From: Chloroflexota bacterium
Lineage (GTDB): Bacteria > Chloroflexota > Limnocylindria > Limnocylindrales > CSP1-4
Assembly (NCBI GenBank): GCA_013696945.1
Contig: JACCXQ010000143.1
Coordinates: forward strand, 1-5,763
Reading direction: 5' to 3'
DNA: 5,763 nucleotides
Part shown: positions 1 through 5,574 of the stretch, in pieces
Layout: each line of letters opens with the position of its first letter
Position numbering within the stretch: the stretch's first letter is position 1
Made by a program: the position numbers and the translations under genes
Notes under the pieces: model-generated
What the model was told of the DNA's origin: nothing
Databases searched by the model: none
The model's input: the letters and a program-made list of their open reading frames with translations, nothing else

Positions 1-89
1 GGAACCGCTCGATCGGAGGCTGGGCGCTATCGCCCGCTAGTTGGGCCCCCGTCACCCGCCCCGGTCATCGCCGGCCGCCACCACCAGCG

Positions 90-113
90 ACGTGCCCACA
101 GGGGCAGGCACGT
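90..113. terminator. Possible terminator hairpin downstream of the ABC permease gene
   Basis: Bases 90-96 (ACGTGCC) pair perfectly with 107-113 (GGCACGT), giving a 7-bp stem around a 10-nt loop; an alternative inner pairing TGCCC/GGGCA (93-97 with 102-106) also exists. The hairpin lies about 55 nt past the stop codon of the minus-strand permease and could end that operon, or end a plus-strand gene entering from the left edge. There is no clean T-tract on either side; the plus strand continues TCATCGTCTC. The rest of bases 1-166 shows nothing gene-like that I can support. The call rests on the inverted repeat and its position only. Confidence 0.35.
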
Positions 114-166
114 TCATCGTCTCATCCCTCGACATGGTGCGCAGAGTCTACGGCGGCAACGCTCAC

Positions 167-973
167 TCAGCCGGGGGCGGCGAGGTCGCGGCGGGGAAAG
201 ACGAACCAGGCATACGCCATCGCGAGCGCGACGACGGCAGATAGCAGCGCCACGTCGCCGAGCGCCAGGTTCCCGGTGTCCAGCAGCGGCTTTGCCCGAA
301 CGTAGTGGAAGAGCGAGTAGCGCGCGATCCAGGAGGCATCGGGCCAGAGCGACGCGACGACATCGACCACGTACATCGTGAGCAGCACCGCCAGGGTGAT
401 GCCGAGCGCGGGCGCGAGCCGGTCGAACGAGACCGACGCAGCGAAGCCGATGGCCATGAACGCCACGAAGAGCAGCCAGCCGTTGAACCAGAGAAGCGGC
501 ACGTTGCCGACGCTCAGCTCCCCGAGGACGCCCATCGCGCCGGCGCTGGTCACATTGGCAAGGAGCTCGACCGCCATGAGGATGCCCAGGAGCAGCGCCC
601 CCGCGACGAACAGGGTCCCGATGTAGCTGCGTCGTGAGATGGGTCGCGCGAGCAACACTTCGAGCGTCCCGCGCTGCCGCTCACCGGCCACGGCTCCGAT
701 CGGGAGCCCGACCGCGAAGATGCCCATCAGCAGCGTCGTGAAAGGGTGGATGAAGCCGACCGCCATCGCCCCCGATAGGCTGAAAAGGTCGCCGCCCCCG
801 AACTCGGAGAACTGGCTCAGCAACGGGTTCCCACCGATGACGCTGGCGAGCTCCTTTCCGAACGTCGCGTAGATCACCGGGATCACGAGGCCCCACGCGA
901 AGAGCGCCAGGGCACAGACCACCAGCCGGATCCGGCTGGCCGAAAGCGTGCGCACGAACAGGACGCGATTCAC
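167..973 (-). CDS. ABC-2-type transporter permease
   Basis: This 268-aa integral membrane protein is the likely permease partner of the ATPase encoded immediately upstream. Hydrophobic stretches at about residues 17-37, 72-95, 117-143, 160-183, 188-210 and 239-259 give the six membrane segments usual for ABC-2 permeases. After the second segment, residues 97-111 carry the cytoplasmic motif GERQRGTLEVLLARP, followed by PISRR. This is the 'E-x-x-G-T-L-E-x-L-L-x-x-P' coupling-helix signature of ABC-2 (NatB/DrrB/CcmB-like) permeases. The start is GTG at 973, and its GTGA overlaps the ATPase stop codon by 4 nt, implying translational coupling. No strong Shine-Dalgarno sequence is visible. The substrate cannot be read from the sequence; related systems export drugs, ions, lipids or peptides, or act in immunity to antibiotics. 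Family assignment is firm, export role is inferred, substrate unknown. Confidence 0.9.
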   Translation of the reverse strand: MNRVLFVRTLSASRIRLVVCALALFAWGLVIPVIYATFGKELASVIGGNPLLSQFSEFGGGDLFSLSGAMAVGFIHPFTTLLMGIFAVGLPIGAVAGERQRGTLEVLLARPISRRSYIGTLFVAGALLLGILMAVELLANVTSAGAMGVLGELSVGNVPLLWFNGWLLFVAFMAIGFAASVSFDRLAPALGITLAVLLTMYVVDVVASLWPDASWIARYSLFHYVRAKPLLDTGNLALGDVALLSAVVALAMAYAWFVFPRRDLAAPG

Positions 974-1986
974 GCGGCTCGACCGCCAGCAGTCGAGTCA
1001 CCGATCGTGGTGCCGTCGGTGGCCGTATCGGCGGCGCCCCCTTGGACCCCATCGCCCTCGTAGAACTCGAGGAACGCCTCCTCCAGGCGTGCCGGCTCGA
1101 TGAGCAGATCGATGACGCTCGCGTGCGCGATCGCCGCGAGGAACGGCCTCACGTCGCCCTCCAGCTGGCACGTCACGAGGCCTTCGCGCACCCGGACGTC
1201 GCTGATGCCAGCGACGCCGTCGAGTGGCGGCGGCGGCCCGTCGAGGCGCATCTCCACGCGGCGTCGTCTGCGTTGCAGGAGGGCGTCGACGTCGGACAAC
1301 GCAACGAGCCGGCCGGCGCGGATGATCGCGACGCGGTCGCACACCCGCTCGACCTCGGAGAGGACGTGGGACGAGAAGAAGATCGTGCGTCCCTCCCGGC
1401 GCAGCTCATCCAACACGTCGTAGAAGGCTCGCTGCATCAACGGGTCCAGCCCCTCGGTCGGCTCGTCGAGGATGGCCAGCTCCGGATCGTGCTGGAGTGC
1501 TTGGACGATGCCGATCTTCTGGCGCATGCCGCGCGAGTAGTCGCGAACGGGGCGGCGCAGCGTCGCCGTCGCGAGCTCCAGGCGATCGAGCAGAGACGCG
1601 CGGCGAGTGGGATCCCGGCCGGAAAGGTCGGCCAGGTAGTCGAGGAGCCCTTCACCGGTCATGGTGTCGTAGAGCGCGATCCCGCCGGGCAGATAGCCGA
1701 CAGCCCGCCGGATGCCCAGGCCGTCGGTCTCGATGTCGTGACCGAGAACGGACGCCCGCCCAGCACTGGGGTGCAGGTATCCCAGGAGGAGCCGGATCAT
1801 GGTGCTCTTCCCGGCGCCGTTCGGCCCCAGGAAGCCGAATATCTCGCCGCGCCGGACTTCGATCGACAGGCCTTCGAGCGCTCGCACGACCGGCGACGAA
1901 CCGAGCGGTCCCCGGCGGTGGCCGCCGTATCTCTTGGACAGGCCGTCAGTGGCGATCGCGGGCGCGTGCCCGCGTCCATCCGTCAT
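970..1986 (-). CDS. ABC transporter ATP-binding protein (ABC-2 / CcmA-DrrA type)
   Basis: This 338-aa protein is the ATP-hydrolysing subunit of an ABC-2-type transporter and should act at the inner face of the membrane with the permease encoded next. All main nucleotide-binding motifs are present: Walker A GPNGAGKS at 54-61, ABC signature YSRGMRQK at 150-157, Walker B LAILDEP at 170-176, D-loop GLDP at 179-182, and switch histidine H207 in SSHVLSE. The Q-loop reads GYLPGG around residue 100, without the usual glutamine. A C-terminal part of about 100 residues includes LIEPARLEEAFLEFY (295-309), typical of the accessory region of DrrA/CcmA-like ATPases, and ends in a low-complexity Gly/Ala/Thr tail (312-338). 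The ATG at 1986 is chosen because the ATPase domain starts right after it and AGGA precedes it. The open frame continues upstream to 2622, but that part is antisense-frame shadow of bioY. The gene starts 20 nt after bioY and overlaps the permease gene by 4 nt. Confidence 0.93.
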   Translation of the reverse strand: MTDGRGHAPAIATDGLSKRYGGHRRGPLGSSPVVRALEGLSIEVRRGEIFGFLGPNGAGKSTMIRLLLGYLHPSAGRASVLGHDIETDGLGIRRAVGYLPGGIALYDTMTGEGLLDYLADLSGRDPTRRASLLDRLELATATLRRPVRDYSRGMRQKIGIVQALQHDPELAILDEPTEGLDPLMQRAFYDVLDELRREGRTIFFSSHVLSEVERVCDRVAIIRAGRLVALSDVDALLQRRRRRVEMRLDGPPPPLDGVAGISDVRVREGLVTCQLEGDVRPFLAAIAHASVIDLLIEPARLEEAFLEFYEGDGVQGGAADTATDGTTIGDSTAGGRAA

Positions 1987-2006
1987 CGTTCCTGACCGAG
2001 CGGGAT

Positions 2007-2729
2007 CTACAGGTCGTGTGCGCGACGCCGCACGAACCACCAGCCCACGGGCAGTAGCCCCGCCGCGATGGCCAGTTTCAGCAGATCGCCCGGGATGAAC
2101 GGATAGAGCCCCGCCTGGAGCGTCTGCGGGATCGTCAGGTGGGCGGCAACGGCGAGCCATGGCACGCCGACGACGTAGATCGCGACGTTGGCGATGAACA
2201 TCGCAGCGAGCGAGCCGCGCAGCGTCCTGTCCCAGCCATGCTCGGCCAGCGTCCCAGCGATCGCGCCCGCGAAAACGAAGCCCACGAGATACCCACCCGT
2301 CGCGCCCAGCACGACCCGGCCCTGCGCGACCGACACGATCGTGTCCATCCCTGCCGCGTGTGCCCCAGAAGCGTCGACCGCGAACACGGGCAGCCCGACG
2401 GCGCCCATGAGCAGATACAGGATCGTCGCGGCGACACCGCGCCGAAAGCCGAGTGTCGCGCCCGTGAAGAGGACCGCGAAGGTCTGCAGCGAGAACGGGA
2501 CGTACGGGTTGGCGGGCAGGTAGATCCCCGGCAGCTGGATCTGCGGGACAGGGAACGAGACATACGCGCCGGCGATGATGAGCAGCGACCCCATGACCAC
2601 GAGGACGAGATGCCGCTGCCACGCGGACGCGCGCTCCCCGACCCGGATGGGAACGAAGAAGTCGCCGAGCGTGACGCCGTGCTCGAAATTCGGGAGCCGG
2701 TCGAGACGCTCCAGGCGGGTGGCGAACAT
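2007..2729 (-). CDS. bioY: BioY-family biotin transporter S component
   Basis: This 240-aa polytopic membrane protein matches BioY, the substrate-capturing component of ECF-type biotin importers. Recognisable blocks are PFSLQTFAVLFTGATLG (78-94), YLLMGAVGLPVFA (105-117), LGATGGYLVGF (141-151) and YPFIPGDLLKLAIA (209-222), in the family order. About five or six hydrophobic segments run from residue 41 to 232. It is longer than a usual BioY (about 190 aa): it has a polar N-terminus of about 38 residues, a Pro-rich insertion PQIQLPGIYLPANPYVP (62-78) and extra residues at 118-137. ATG 2729 is the only candidate start after an in-frame TAG just upstream. No Shine-Dalgarno sequence is seen, so translation may be coupled to the gene ending 12 nt upstream. 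No BioM/BioN or EcfA/EcfT gene is in the window, and the following ATPase is of ABC-2 type. Biotin specificity is inferred from the family and was not tested here. Confidence 0.88.
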   Translation of the reverse strand: MFATRLERLDRLPNFEHGVTLGDFFVPIRVGERASAWQRHLVLVVMGSLLIIAGAYVSFPVPQIQLPGIYLPANPYVPFSLQTFAVLFTGATLGFRRGVAATILYLLMGAVGLPVFAVDASGAHAAGMDTIVSVAQGRVVLGATGGYLVGFVFAGAIAGTLAEHGWDRTLRGSLAAMFIANVAIYVVGVPWLAVAAHLTIPQTLQAGLYPFIPGDLLKLAIAAGLLPVGWWFVRRRAHDL

Positions 2730-2741
2730 CGCGAAATGCTA

Positions 2742-3167
2742 TCAGCCGTCCAGGGCGCCCGCGGTCGGCGGCTCGGCCGGCGGCCTCTCGGCGCGCGGCT
2801 CGGCGAGGGTCTCCGTGATGGCGAGCTGGAGCGCACCAAGGTCACGTTCGACGAGCTCGACCTCTAGCTCGTGGCGGCCGGCTGCGAGCGGCGGACCGTC
2901 GACATGGATGGTGACGCGGTCGCCTCGCCGCACCGGGACGGGCGACGTGCGGGTTATCCGATCGGCTCGGACCGCGTCGCTCGCGCCGTCCCTGGCCGCC
3001 GTGATCCGCGCCGGCTCGATGAGGGCGCCGTCGACGGCGATCCGCGGCATCCCTACGATCATCCCCTCCCCCATCTCGTTCTGCGCCTGGAGCTGGAAGC
3101 CACGATCGGTGTTGCGGAGGCTGCCCGCGACGTAAAAGCGGCGGACGAGGAAGGCGGGGACACGCAT
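2742..3167 (-). CDS. Small beta-rich protein of unknown function (possibly DUF6379-like), first gene of the bioY operon
   Basis: I do not firmly recognise this 141-aa protein. It has no signal peptide or membrane segment. Its pattern of short alternating hydrophobic stretches, Asp-Gly turns and a late 'pL-x-x-G-x-H-e-l-e-v' stretch (residues 94-105, LAAGRHELEVEL) suggests a small beta-sandwich. The order (N-terminal 'SLRNTDRGFQLQAQN', central 'VDG', 'PVPVRRGDRVTI', then the LAAGRHELEVE block) recalls the DUF6379 / C-glycoside deglycosidase beta-subunit-like fold; this is a weak, memory-based resemblance. The last 20 or so residues (122-141) are Pro/Ala/Glu-rich and probably disordered. The ATG at 3167 is preferred over an upstream ATG at 3260 because GGAGGT lies at 3171-3176, directly before it, and the extra 31 residues are basic and non-conserved-looking. 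The stop is 12 nt from the bioY start, so the two are probably co-transcribed. Confidence 0.75.
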   Translation of the reverse strand: MRVPAFLVRRFYVAGSLRNTDRGFQLQAQNEMGEGMIVGMPRIAVDGALIEPARITAARDGASDAVRADRITRTSPVPVRRGDRVTIHVDGPPLAAGRHELEVELVERDLGALQLAITETLAEPRAERPPAEPPTAGALDG

Positions 3168-3281
3168 GCGACCTCCGTTTGGTTCGGATCGAAACCGGCG
3201 AGCCGTCGGGGATAGTCGAGCGTAGCGTGGTTGCGGGTGCGTTACAGTGGAGGTCGTCACAAGGGGGGTCAGAGGGACGCG
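3168..3281. promoter_or_regulatory. Divergent intergenic region with probable promoters for both flanking units
   Basis: This 114-nt gap separates the start of the minus-strand bioY operon from the start of the plus-strand helical-protein gene, so both promoters should lie here. On the plus strand TACAGT (3243-3248) is a fair -10 candidate (TAnnnT) about 35 nt before the ATG, but no good -35 hexamer sits 16-18 nt upstream. On the minus strand TACGCT (3224-3219) is a comparable weak -10. Shine-Dalgarno-like sequences flank both ends: GGAGGT at 3176-3171 (minus) and AGAGGGA at 3271-3277 (plus). No operator palindrome or riboswitch is evident. Confidence 0.4.
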
Positions 3282-3755
3282 ATGATGTCCGAAGCGACAT
3301 ACGATCAGGACGGACAGAGCGCGGTCGGCCTCGAGGCGGGCCTGCGGTCCGCGTCAGACCGGTTGATGTCGACGCTCGAGGAGCTGATCCAGCTAGAGCA
3401 GCGGAAGCGCGATATGCAGCCCGGCTCGACCGAGTTCGTGCAACTTGCTGATCGGATCGAGACGCTGGCGTCCGTCGCCCTCGGGCACACGCGCGAGCAG
3501 GCGACGCTCGCCGAGGCGTCGAAGGCCCTGGCCGGCACGCCGCTCGAGATGGAGCGGCCGATCGAGGCCATCCCGCCCCGCCCCCTCGATGTCGTGCTGG
3601 GCGAGTGGCGTGCTGCAGAGAGGCGGCTCTCGGAGGCGGCAAGCGGCTCGACCGACCACGACGTTGCGCAGGCGGACGCCCATCGACTCCGCGATGAGTA
3701 CCGCCGCGCCCAGGAAACAGCGCGCTCCGCAGCGCTCGAGGCGCCTGACCGCTAG
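3282..3755 (+). CDS. Hypothetical soluble helical protein
   Basis: I do not recognise this 157-aa protein. It is hydrophilic, rich in Ala, Glu, Arg and Leu, with no signal peptide, membrane segment or cysteine. Two predicted helical regions, about residues 17-82 and 104-148, are separated by a Pro-rich linker (residues 87-101, with PIEAIPPRP). The heptad-like spacing of Leu/Ile/Val in SDRLMSTLEELIQLEQ (25-40) and in ADRIETLASVAL (56-67) suggests helical hairpins or a short coiled coil. The start at ATG 3282 (a second ATG follows at once, 3285) is chosen because AGAGGGA at 3271-3277 sits at ribosome-binding distance. The open frame extends to an ATG at 3231, but that precedes the candidate ribosome-binding sites. 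Codon usage matches its neighbours. It stands alone, upstream of the tRNA gene; function unknown. Confidence 0.75.
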   Translation: MMSEATYDQDGQSAVGLEAGLRSASDRLMSTLEELIQLEQRKRDMQPGSTEFVQLADRIETLASVALGHTREQATLAEASKALAGTPLEMERPIEAIPPRPLDVVLGEWRAAERRLSEAASGSTDHDVAQADAHRLRDEYRRAQETARSAALEAPDR

Positions 3756-3778
3756 ACCGAGCCCCGGCCCAACCCCGC

Positions 3779-3784
3779 TAGACT
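3779..3784 (+). promoter_or_regulatory. Candidate -10 element for tRNA-His
   Basis: TAGACT lies 12 nt before the tRNA 5' end and fits the TAnnnT -10 pattern at a spacing expected for transcription starting a few bases before the mature tRNA. The best upstream partner, TAGACC (3753-3758), is 20 nt away, too far for a standard -35, so this remains a single-element call. Confidence 0.4.
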
Positions 3785-3796
3785 CTCGTCCCTGCG

Positions 3797-3872
3797 GTGG
3801 CCTTAGCTCAATCGGTGGAGCATCGGATTGTGGCTCCGAAGGTTACGGGTTCGATCCCCGTAGGCCACCCCA
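3797..3872 (+). tRNA. tRNA-His (GTG anticodon)
   Basis: A complete cloverleaf can be folded by hand. The acceptor stem GTGGCCT (3797-3803) pairs with AGGCCAC (3862-3868). The D-arm is GCTC / 8-nt loop / GAGC. The anticodon stem TCGGA/TCCGA encloses the loop TTGTGGC, giving anticodon GTG, which reads histidine codons CAC and CAU. The variable loop is 5 nt. The T-arm is ACGGG / TTCGATC / CCCGT. The discriminator is C (3869) and CCA is encoded at 3870-3872. A G at 3796 provides the genomic G-1 that pairs with C73, the identity element recognised by histidyl-tRNA synthetase. The gene is 41 nt after the upstream coding region and has no tRNA neighbours in the window. Confidence 0.97.
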
Positions 3873-3972
3873 CACCCCCCGAGACGATCCGGACCATCGG
3901 GGCGCGTACGTTCGTCCGATTGCATCCCTGGGCGTGGCCGGAGGATGCTGGCCTCCGACGGGAAACCTGGAT

Positions 3973-4005
3973 GCGCGACCCGACAAACAGTCGGGCCCCC
4001 CGCGC
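3973..4005 (+). other. Strong GC-rich stem-loop in the tRNA-His / DUF3494 intergenic region
   Basis: CCCGAC (3979-3984) pairs with GTCGGG (3990-3995) around the loop AAACA. Below an asymmetric bulge (A3978 against five C residues) GCGCG (3973-3977) pairs with CGCGC (4001-4005), giving an 11-bp interrupted hairpin. It lies in the 265-nt non-coding stretch between the tRNA (ends 3872) and the secreted-protein gene (starts 4138). No T-tract follows, so it is not a classical terminator. It may be a rho-dependent end for the tRNA transcript, part of a structured 5' leader for the next gene, or incidental in GC-rich DNA. The same stretch also contains a 5-bp hairpin at 4050-4062 and no credible ORF; no known riboswitch consensus was recognised. 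Confidence 0.4.
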
Positions 4006-4137
4006 GCCGTGCCGCTGGCGATACCACCCGCCGATGTCGAGCCGAGCAGGCGCCTGAGGCGCTCGCCGCTCGTAGGGGCGTCCTGACGGGATGTCCACCA
4101 AGGTGCCGAGCGGCGCTTTGGGGAGAGGCAGGTATCG

Positions 4138-5481
4138 ATGCGTCGACGCATCATCGGGGCGGCAGTAACGGCCGCCATGCTCCTTTCGGCCTTCGCCATC
4201 AGCCCGGTCGCGGCCGCGCAAGCACCGGTCGGTCTTGGGACCGCTGGCGCCTATGCCGTCCTGGCTGGCTCGACGGCCACCAACACCGGCCCCACCGTCG
4301 TGAACGGCGATCTCGGCGTGAGCCCGGGTTCCGCGGTCGTCGGATTCCCACCCGGACTGGTGAACGGGACGATCAACGCGGGTGACGCCGCCGCAGCGCA
4401 GGCCCAGTCGGACCTCACCATCGCCTACAACGATGCCGCCGGCCGCGCCTGCGACGTCGACCTCACGGGCCAGGATCTGGGCGGCCTGACGCTCACCGCC
4501 GGCGCGTATTGCTTTTCGTCGTCGGCCCAGCTGACCGGCACGGTCACGCTCGATGCGCAGGGCGATCCGAACGCTGTCTTCATCTTCCAGGTGGGGACCA
4601 CGCTGACGACCGCGTCGGCCAGTAGCGTGAGCCTCATCAACGGCGCGCAGGCCTGCCGGGCCTACTGGCAGATCGGCAGCTCAGCCACCCTGGGCACCGC
4701 GACGTCTTTCATCGGCAACATCCTTGCCCTGCAATCGATCACCCTCACGACCGGCGTGACGGTCGACGGCCGGGCGCTCGCCCGGAACGGCGCGGTCACC
4801 ATGGACACCAACGTCATCACGCGAGCCACGTGCGTGCCGCCGGAGACGACGGAATGCACGAGCACTCTGACCGGCGGCACCTATGAAGCCATCTCCGTGC
4901 CGGATGGTGAGACCTGCACCCTGCTCGGCGTGACCGTCGAGGGTGACGTGACGGTCGGCGACGACTCGAAGCTCGTCACGAAGGCAGGGACCGAGGTCGG
5001 CGGGGACGTCACGGGCGTGGGAGCCCAGGCCGTCCAGCTGTACAACACGAACGTGGCCGGGGACGTCGACCTTTCGGGCACGACCGGACAGATCATCATC
5101 GGCCCGAACACATGTTCGGTCGATCCCACCGTCGGCGGCAGCATCCGTCTGCACGACAACTTCGGGAGCATCGCCGTCTGCCAGGTGTCGGTCGGGGAAC
5201 GCCTCGTCCTGCGGCGTAACCAGGGTTCGATCGGGCTCTTCGCCAACATCGTGGCCGAGAACCTGATCGTCAGCGACAACACCGGGCCGGCCATCCGCAT
5301 CCGCGGGAACACCGTGTCCGGCTACGTGCTCGTCAACCGGAACACGCTCACCGAGCTCCTCGCCATCCGCGGCAACGACGTGGCCGGCGACCTGAGGTGC
5401 TTCGGCAACACGCCATCCCCCATGCACTCGCGCAACACCGTCGGCGGGCTGCGGCTGGGGCAGTGCTCCGACCCGGAGTAG
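4138..5481 (+). CDS. Secreted DUF3494 (ice-binding-like) protein with C-terminal Asn-ladder beta-helix domain
   Basis: This 447-aa protein begins with a Sec signal peptide (MRRR, hydrophobic core about 5-22, likely cleavage after the VAAAQA segment near residue 29), so it should be exported. Residues about 32-229 match the DUF3494 / ice-binding-protein-like family: AGAYAVLAGST (37-47), TNTGPTVVNGDLGVSPG (48-64), GDPNAVFIFQVG (142-153), CRAYWQIGSSATLGT (173-187) and GRALARNGAVTMD (211-223). Members form a beta-solenoid; some bind ice and others serve adhesion or unknown roles. After a Cys-containing linker (C232, C240), residues about 240-445 form a second repeat domain with 'VxGDV'-type turns and asparagines recurring every 20-22 residues (N341, 361, 381, 402, 424 and N370, 391, 413, 433), suggesting a right-handed beta-helix. 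It ends GNTPSP...NTVGG...GQC, resembling stand-alone secreted actinobacterial proteins. No LPXTG or membrane anchor is seen. ATG 4138 follows GGGAGAGG (4121-4128). Ice binding is inferred only. Confidence 0.88.
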   Translation: MRRRIIGAAVTAAMLLSAFAISPVAAAQAPVGLGTAGAYAVLAGSTATNTGPTVVNGDLGVSPGSAVVGFPPGLVNGTINAGDAAAAQAQSDLTIAYNDAAGRACDVDLTGQDLGGLTLTAGAYCFSSSAQLTGTVTLDAQGDPNAVFIFQVGTTLTTASASSVSLINGAQACRAYWQIGSSATLGTATSFIGNILALQSITLTTGVTVDGRALARNGAVTMDTNVITRATCVPPETTECTSTLTGGTYEAISVPDGETCTLLGVTVEGDVTVGDDSKLVTKAGTEVGGDVTGVGAQAVQLYNTNVAGDVDLSGTTGQIIIGPNTCSVDPTVGGSIRLHDNFGSIAVCQVSVGERLVLRRNQGSIGLFANIVAENLIVSDNTGPAIRIRGNTVSGYVLVNRNTLTELLAIRGNDVAGDLRCFGNTPSPMHSRNTVGGLRLGQCSDPE

Positions 5482-5498
5482 TCCCTGCCCTCACAGGC

Positions 5499-5536
5499 GA
5501 AGCCCCCGGTCCCGTTGGCCGGGGGCTTCTTCATGC
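5499..5536 (+). terminator. Rho-independent terminator of the DUF3494 gene
   Basis: GAAGCCCCCGG (5499-5509) pairs perfectly with CCGGGGGCTTC (5519-5529) over 11 bp with a 9-nt loop, and TTCTTCAT begins right at the base of the stem. It starts 17 nt after the stop codon at 5481. The opposite strand has no T-tract after the hairpin, so it acts mainly on plus-strand transcription, although it also separates this gene from the convergent gene ending at 5575. Confidence 0.9.
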
Positions 5537-5574
5537 CCGGATCGTCCGAGCCGCCGGGATGCGTTTCCAGGTGC

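Noticed and set aside
1..40. Possible last 12 codons of a plus-strand gene ending at TAG 38-40 (frame 2)
   Set aside because: Thirteen codons give no family signal; any frame can be open this long in GC-rich DNA. The hairpin at 90-113 would suit such a gene, but that is not enough.
52..135. 27-aa minus-strand ORF downstream of the permease
   Set aside because: No ribosome-binding site precedes its ATG, and it overlaps the probable terminator hairpin.
1042..1995. 317-aa plus-strand ORF opposite the ATPase
   Set aside because: It is the antisense shadow of a clear ABC ATPase gene; composition is typical of antisense frames in GC-rich DNA.
1987..2622. N-terminal extension of the ATPase reading frame up to 2622
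   Set aside because: It is Arg-rich out-of-frame translation of bioY; the ABC domain begins right after ATG 1986 and has the full family length from there.
3851..3872. tRNA-His 3' end as an attachment site for an integrated element
   Set aside because: No direct repeat of the tRNA 3' end was seen elsewhere in the window, and no integrase or mobile gene is nearby.
3797..4057. Plus-strand ORF of 86 aa starting within the tRNA, and minus-strand ORFs crossing it (3803-4027, 3808-4221)
   Set aside because: Their conserved-looking parts are simply translations of the tRNA-His gene, a common source of spurious proteins; the remainder has no coding character or ribosome site.
3906..4137. Riboswitch (c-di-GMP or ydaO/c-di-AMP type) upstream of the secreted protein
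   Set aside because: Although 'GGGAAACC' and 'GGGGAGAG' fragments occur, the conserved core sequences of these riboswitches are absent.
4681..5427. 248-aa minus-strand ORF opposite the secreted protein
   Set aside because: It is an antisense shadow rich in His/Asp/Val/Gly, with no ribosome site, lying wholly inside a well-supported plus-strand gene.
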